Shown here piece after piece: positions 58,856 through 64,000 of a DNA stretch of 64,000 nucleotides. The notes under the pieces are model-generated. The model was not told the origin of the DNA. It did not search any database and saw only the letters and a list, made by a program, of their open reading frames with translations. The position numbers and the translations under genes are program-made. Within the stretch, counting starts at the first letter, position 1. Each line of letters opens with the position of its first letter. Source of the stretch: Apium graveolens (Eukaryota; Streptophyta; Magnoliopsida; Apiales; Apiaceae); the NCBI RefSeq assembly GCF_009905375.1, contig NC_133650.1, positions 147,640,567 to 147,704,566 of the forward strand. The letters are read 5' to 3'.

Positions 58856-61800
58856 TTTGCCGCGCCAGGAAGACCACTTACGATGATCAGTCGTAGTAGT
58901 GCAACCCCACCATTTTCTACATGTAGAGGAGAACCTGTCGGATTTACTTGTCAACCGAACACTGAACTCCTAAGGAATGGACCGCCTTAGCGGAACTTCC
59001 AGGCCATTTGGGCCAATATAATAAGGCTGGGCCGGCGCCACTCGACCACTTACGCCACTCCTAGTTCAGATGAAATCCATGACTCTGAAACGTAAAGTTC
59101 GTTCCCCCTTTCCCCAAGTAGAAACTTATTGATACGGCTCCACCAAGAAGTCGTATCTAGTTGGAAAGGAAAACTCACCGATATTTCCCAGGCGATGCCT
59201 GTTAATGGATTAACTTGTTCCAAGAATTTTACTTCCCGAGTGTTGGGTAAGTAATCAATTCATTTATTAAAACAGCAACCTTGTTGCGAATATAAAACAC
59301 ACCACATAGTCGGATCCCTCAGGTTTTGAGCGAGTATTTAAATCCCCTTCGAAAGAAGGATCTTAAATATAAAAATGAGTTTTGGGATCCGCTCTAACTT
59401 TTAAAAATCATTTTGAAGGCTCGCGAAACATTTTTAAGAATGTTCGGAGTGATGTTGATTTAGTAAAATAAATCAGTCCCAATATATTAGAAAATATCTG
59501 AATATTATTATTTAAATAATATTTCCATAAAGAATAATCTTTATAAAAATAATTGAAGTAGAAGTTTTAAAACTCTTACTTGAATGAAAATTAAATAATC
59601 AAAGTTATACTTATACAAAAGTACTATCTTTATTTGAATAATCAAAAATAAGTTTGATTATCGAAACATTATTCTTTAATAAAATAAAGAATATATCTCA
59701 GCAAATAATCGGAGTCATAGATCCTCAAATAAATATTCAAATAATATTCAATAAATAAATTAAGCTGAGTCATAAGCCCTCGAATGAATATTCGAAATAA
59801 TATTCAATAATAAAATAAAGGAGTCATAAGTCCTCAGATGAATATTTGAAATAATATTCAATAATAAAATAAAGGAGTCATAAGTCCTCGGATGAATATT
59901 CGAAATAATATTTAATAATAAAATAAAGGAGTCATAAGTCCTCAGATGAATATTCGAAATAATATTCAATAATAAAATAAAGGAGTCATAAGTCCTTGGA
60001 TGAATATTCGAAATAATATTCAATAATAAAATAAAGTTATCGAATAAACCTTATTCGATTAATAGTTTTGAAAACTATAACCATATATATATAAATATAT
60101 ATATATATATAAAATCTACTCGGGATCCTCGACTCCCGGTTTTAGAAAATGTTTTCACCTTTGGGTCCCTATACTAAAGGTATATGCAATTTACCGCTAT
60201 TCTCTAGCATAGGTATTATCAACTGGACCAACAAATATATATGGTAAGAATACGAAAAAGGCATGCATATGTACTATATCACGTGCTACAATATATCGCA
60301 AGAATTTGCTGATATAACCGTCATGAATCTATTACAAGATAATGCATATACAAGTGTATACATCACAACAACAATATAACGGATAGAAAACTTGCCTGAG
60401 CGACTGGGGGTTACAAATGGCTCGGGACGAGTCTGGTAACCTATAAACAACAAGTAAGTTGGAATTAAACCAAAATCACTTGTAAATCTATACTTTAACC
60501 AACTTAGACTTTAACGCTTGCTTTGCGCTTACTGATTCTCTTAAGTCACTCGCGTACCCTCGGCTCCACCATTTTTAATAATTTAACCATTACGAGTTTT
60601 AAGGCGATTTCTTCGCGAGTGTCTTACTAACTGCCTAACACACTTAACATAATTGTTTCTTAGACTAATTAACCCTTTAAGGTCCTTAACCAAGGTTTCA
60701 AAGTAAGGCGAGGGGTAATGGTTCGGTCGCGAAATGCCGTTACTTAAAACGGTCGTTTCTCCTAAACCGTACATCGGAATCAAACAAACTACATATCAAA
60801 ATGAAGCTCGTAACATGAACTATCTAAACATGGCAATGGTAAAAACCTAGCAGGGAGTTCTCGGGTCCTAATGTTATGAACAAAAGCAGTCTAAAGTAAA
60901 TCGGAAATTATGACGGCTATGTTTACGCGATTTCCCAAATTTTTACCATTCCAAATCATATCAATCCAACTACCAATCAACAACCACTCAAGATACACAT
61001 AAATGCTACTGATTTCAGTCATAATAAGCTCAAGGATCTCAATCCAATCATATATTATAACATCTCCAAATTCAACTAAACTACTTAACAATTAAGCTCG
61101 AATCATGCTTATCATTCAAATTACTACTCATCCATCCAAACCATCTCCAAACTTCAACATTCAAACTTATTACTAAAGGGTGTGAAGATTTATACCTTCC
61201 TTGGGAGGTGTTAAGTTGATAGGAAGACTTAAGGAGCCTCCTACAATCTTGATCTTTCCAAAGAAATCAAGAACACAAAGTTAGGCTTTGAAGTTTCTAA
61301 AAGTCCGATTTAAAGAACTGTAAAAATGAGGGTCTTAGCATACTTATTTGGAAGAGACTTGTGAACAAGAGTTGTAGGACATCTAAATACCTTTCCAACG
61401 AGCTATAGAACACAACATTTGAGTGAGTATTGAAAGAGATATGGCAGTTTGAAGTTGCTGGGTTTGTTTTAGCCGAGAGCTTTCTTCTTGAAATGGGAAA
61501 GTCAACTTCTTATTTTTGTGTTTTATGATATTTGCTTGGTTGCTTCTCCTTTTTGGCCTTGGAAAATGTTTTAGCTTTTTACCATGGTAAATTTTACATG
61601 GCCCAAAATCAACCAACAAAACAAAACCCCTTGTCATGCTTATGTCATCTTGCACATGTCATAATGCTTCCACTTGTCCACACCTTGTTGGTTTGATGAC
61701 ATCATCATCCCTAACCTCCTTGATTAACTCCTAATTGCTTGCCTAATGACCGCTGATCTGTTATACGGTTCGCTTAACTTTCGTTTTCGTTTATCATTTG

Positions 61801-62142
61801 AGGGATCATACCCGTGATCTTATTACTTAGGTTTCTTTAACCTTTCTCAATACATTATATTCCTTTCATGATCCTCTCTTATAATCCTTGAATTTAAATC
61901 CTTTTTATTCTGTTACCTTATACTCAATTCTTTCTGTATCTGGTAGATTTTCGGGAAAAATCAAAGTGTTCGGAATTGGATTCTGACGATCTTTACATAC
62001 ACTTATATATCATATAGAGTACTAATAAAATCTCAGAATATCCATAACAGAACCCCTACATAGTGTGGCATGAAAAGTTTTCTCATTCAGCAAAAACACT
62101 ATTCATAAGGGTTTCAAAAATTTCCAAAAATTGGGGTTATTA
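58856..62142 (-). repeat. TEK4: truncated Tekay-type LTR of the TEK2 family
   Basis: The right end, GGGGTTATTACA at 62131-62142, is the intact LTR tip, and the sequence follows the TEK2 LTR plan (GGCTGGGCCGGCGCC, ATGAGGGTCTTA, TTTAGCCGAGAGC), at clearly lower identity. It begins mid-LTR, at a point homologous to about 31430 of TEK2, so roughly 560 bp are missing from its left end. No PPT follows the right tip, so it is a 5' LTR remnant or solo LTR. It contains a 54-bp tandem repeat. Confidence 0.75.
59767..60036. repeat. 54-bp tandem repeat, five copies
   Basis: Five head-to-tail units start at 59767, 59821, 59875, 59929 and 59983, each GAGTCATAAGTCCTC... to ...AATAAAATAAAG, with only a few differences between neighbours. 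A more diverged unit precedes them at about 59713. The unit is a multiple of three, so it opens a spurious repetitive reading frame on the minus strand. Confidence 0.95.
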
Positions 62143-62570
62143 CAAGAACCCTCTATAGGCACTGGAGGATCCGTTCGGCTACCCTCTACATCATCAAAGA
62201 TATATCCCAACCCCTTGTCAGGGGGTGCACCTAAGAATGAATAACTCAAGTGATTTGGCTGTCGGTTGAGCTCAAGTATGGGAGCTTCTTGAGTAAATGG
62301 TTCAAAACGCTCCTGAGAAATTTTCAGCTCTGCTAACCCAAGAGAATCGAATGGCATATCCAACTTCTTCTCCCACGGAGGTGCATTCAAAACCTGCAGT
62401 TGCTCTACTCCTCCTTCATCTTCAAAAACTGAGTCGACCCGCTCTATTTTAAAGCACTCTTCTGTTTCTGTGGGTAACTTTATTGCCTTGAACACATTAA
62501 AAGTGACCTTTTGATCGTAAACCTTCATCGAAAGCTCTCCTTTTTGCACATCGATCATAGTTCGGCCTAT
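62143..62570 (-). pseudogene. ATH3: Athila-type pol fragment (protease region)
   Basis: A minus-strand frame reads TIGRTMIDVQKGELSMKVYD, VTFNVFKAIKLPTETEECF and EAPILELNRQPNHLSYSFLG, which is the end of the protease domain and the linker before RT in Athila/Tat elements. The usual linker continuation after SYSFLG is absent and is replaced by GYIFDDVEGSRTDPPVPIEG. The fragment is bounded left by the TEK4 LTR tip and right by the S6 LTR. It may be the 5' side of ATH2 itself. Confidence 0.75.
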
Positions 62571-63713
62571 TGTTATTCCCAGTGGACTAACAATGAGATT
62601 TACAGAAGGGGGGTTGAATGTAAATCTCAAAACTTTTTCAAGTTTTGAGCAGTTTGTAAGACTAAGTGTTTGAGTGATCAAATGTGTGTGAATTGCTTGG
62701 AGCTGATGCAAACAGATATATATTCAAACACAAATGTAATGAACACAAAGAACTTAAAAACTTTTCTGGTGGATTTGTTGTTCCACCAGAGATGTGTTAT
62801 TTCAGAAAATCTGTGATTCAAAATTAAATCACAGTTGCTTCCTAGTACAAACTAGATGATTTTCTCTCTTGATATTTCTAAACAGCTCAGGGAAAAATTC
62901 ATTTCTAATTACTAGCTACTACCTGGTTTATATAACACCAAGTTTACAAGTGAAGACAAAGATAAAGTATAATAAGACAATAGTTCTCCACTTGTTTCTG
63001 TTCCATTTTTATCCAGTGTAATATGGAATTATCTGTTGACTTTCCATTATGAACCAGACTAAAAACGGCTGCTTTTTCTGCTGTTCCTGAAATAGGCTAC
63101 CACATCTCTGTCAATCCATGTGCCTCTGTCAGCTTTGTTAACTGTCACTATCAACTCCTATGAGACTGAGCATCCGTTGAAGCTTTCATCCATTGATAGC
63201 TTTATCCGTTGATGCTCTAGCAGTGCATCCGTTGAAGCTTTCATCCGTTGATGGCTTTATCCGTTGATGCTCTAGCAGTTGAAGCTTTATCCGTTGAAGC
63301 ACTTATCCGTTGATGGATATTATCCATTGAAGCATTTATCCGTTGATGGATATTATCCGTTGAAGTATTAGAGGCATCCGTTGAAGCTTAGTTTCTCATC
63401 CGTTGAAGGTCTTCAATATCCGTTGACACTTCTTCACTTATACAAAATTACAAGGCATGAAATATTTACAATTAGCCTTCCTATTTGTACATCCATTAGT
63501 AGTCAACATGACTGATTATCTCCTAACAACATCTAAGAATTACAGCTTAAAATCAGAGAGTGAGATGTGCTACAATACCAAACTTATTGCTAAGTAAGGC
63601 TACTCCTTCAACGGATAGCCAAGATGGTCTTATCCGTTGAGGCTACAAACACTAGATTTCTACTTAAGTGTTTTGCTGAACTTATCATCAAACTAATACA
63701 CATATTCCTAACA
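62571..63713 (-). repeat. S6 3' LTR
   Basis: The LTR is 1143 bp, TGTTATTCCC to TATTCCTAACA on the plus strand. Both tips match the S4 LTR tips (TGTTAGGAATA and GGGAATAACA on the sense strand). A minus-strand TATATAAA lies at 62927-62934. A repeat array lies upstream of it at 63165-63430. Confidence 0.88.
63165..63430 (-). promoter_or_regulatory. S6 LTR: ATCCGTTGA repeat array
   Basis: More than a dozen copies of ATCCGTTGA, followed by TG or AGC (sense strand CAACGGAT), lie in 265 bp, with two further copies near 63608-63642. The array is about 240 bp upstream of the TATA-like box. The motif corresponds to the CGACGGAT motif of S4. Confidence 0.75.
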
Positions 63714-63721
63714 ATCTCCCC
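63714..63721 (-). other. S6 polypurine tract (reverse)
   Basis: ATCTCCCC, the complement of GGGGAGAT, adjoins the LTR end. Confidence 0.8.
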
Positions 63722-63900
63722 TATTTATGTCTACTAGAACTGTAGGCATAAATTTGGGTTTAGCTTGATGATAACAAAACACTTAACAAATATATTGACT
63801 GTAACAAAGCAGAAATTCAAAAGTGCTGCAAAAGTGTATATGCTGAGATGAAATTGAAGAAGTACATTGTTTCCAAGGGTGCTCCTTTAGCTTGAGCAAA

Positions 63901-64000
63901 TTACTTTCTTTTCCTTTGATCCCTGGTTTTCTTTCCTAGCCTCCTGTCATTTTCCTCCATTTGAAGTTGAAGTTGTCTGTAGAATTCAGCTTCATCTTCT
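63901..64000 (-). CDS. S6 env-like ORF, C-terminus (runs off the window)
   Basis: An open minus-strand frame ends in TAA at 63901-63903. It contains EFYRQLQLQMEEN followed by a Lys/Arg-rich tail (KKTRDQRKRK). The same block closes the S2 ORF. It is probably a C-terminal coiled coil with a basic tail. Only 33 codons are visible, so intactness cannot be judged. Between the PPT and this stop (63722-63900) I see only 3' UTR. Confidence 0.55.
   Translation of the reverse strand, partial: EDEAEFYRQLQLQMEENDRRLGKKTRDQRKRK

Larger units (their letters stand above)
62571..64000 (-). mobile_element. S6: Sirevirus-like element, 3' end
   Basis: This minus-strand copia element is inserted in the Athila fragment (preceding bases CCTAT). 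It has a 3' LTR, reverse PPT and the C-terminus of an env-like ORF, and continues beyond the window. Its LTR is a relative of the S4 LTR. Confidence 0.85.

Noticed and set aside
59760..60023. Repetitive 87-codon ORF with 18-residue repeats
   Set aside because: It is an artefact of the 54-bp tandem repeat, whose length is a multiple of three, in non-coding LTR.
62103..62711. 202-codon minus-strand ORF as a single gene
   Set aside because: Its first 47 codons lie in the S6 LTR and its last ones in the TEK4 LTR. Only 62143-62570 is Athila coding sequence.
1..64000. A host gene or a defence/biosynthetic gene cluster
   Set aside because: Every stretch examined is assigned to a retrotransposon or its LTR. 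No exon-intron gene, conserved enzyme motif or non-transposon domain was seen.

Overview
The window is plant nuclear DNA made almost entirely of nested LTR retrotransposons. I see no single-copy host gene, no tRNA or rRNA gene and no prokaryotic feature. Evidence for a plant: LTR tips ending TG...CA, primer-binding sites complementary to initiator Met-tRNA (TGGTATCAGAGC type), Ty3/gypsy chromovirus and Athila-type polyproteins, and Ty1/copia Sirevirus-like elements with an env-like ORF. A repeat-rich eudicot is likely; Apiaceae is only a guess.

Labels used here: S1 to S6 are Sirevirus-like copia elements, ATH1 to ATH3 Athila-like gypsy elements, TEK1 to TEK4 Tekay/Del-like chromoviruses. Left to right: S1 (+, 1-3895, 3' end with LTR); S2 (-, 3896-4665, env-like 3' coding piece); S3 (-, 4666-6829, 3' LTR plus env-like tail); ATH1 (-, 6830-27725), split by the complete TEK1 (-, 10336-23811, 4.0-kb LTRs, TSD CTTCT); S4 (+, 27726-30863, 5' LTR and gag); TEK2 (-, 30864-45637), carrying an older Tekay-type LTR TEK3 (35579-39398); S5 (+, 45638-56283, 5' LTR, gag, pol, env-like); ATH2 (-, 56284-58855, 3' LTR and 3' UTR); TEK4 (-, 58856-62142, truncated LTR); ATH3 (-, 62143-62570, protease-region coding piece); S6 (-, 62571-64000, 3' LTR and env-like C-terminus). 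Insertions open leftward-to-rightward like brackets (S3, ATH1, S4, TEK2, S5, ATH2), and most closing halves are not in the window.

All the coding regions are damaged, mostly by in-frame stops that look like CAG/CAA (Gln) changed to TAG/TAA. S5 is the most intact: its pol has only two internal stops and its env-like ORF two in-frame TAGs before ATH2 cuts it.

The most interesting pattern is regulatory. Each of the seven copia or Athila-type LTRs has its own cluster of short, partly palindromic repeats in U3, upstream of a TATA-like box. In ATH1 and in S5 the same motif recurs inside the element, directly upstream of the env-like ORF. In ATH1 it is followed by a TATA box, a CT-rich leader and the env-like ATG. 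In S5 it forms five evenly spaced hairpins. This suggests that env-like genes of two unrelated lineages may have their own promoters built from the LTR module. A second novelty candidate is a sense-strand leader ORF between the primer-binding site and gag in two different Tekay-like elements.
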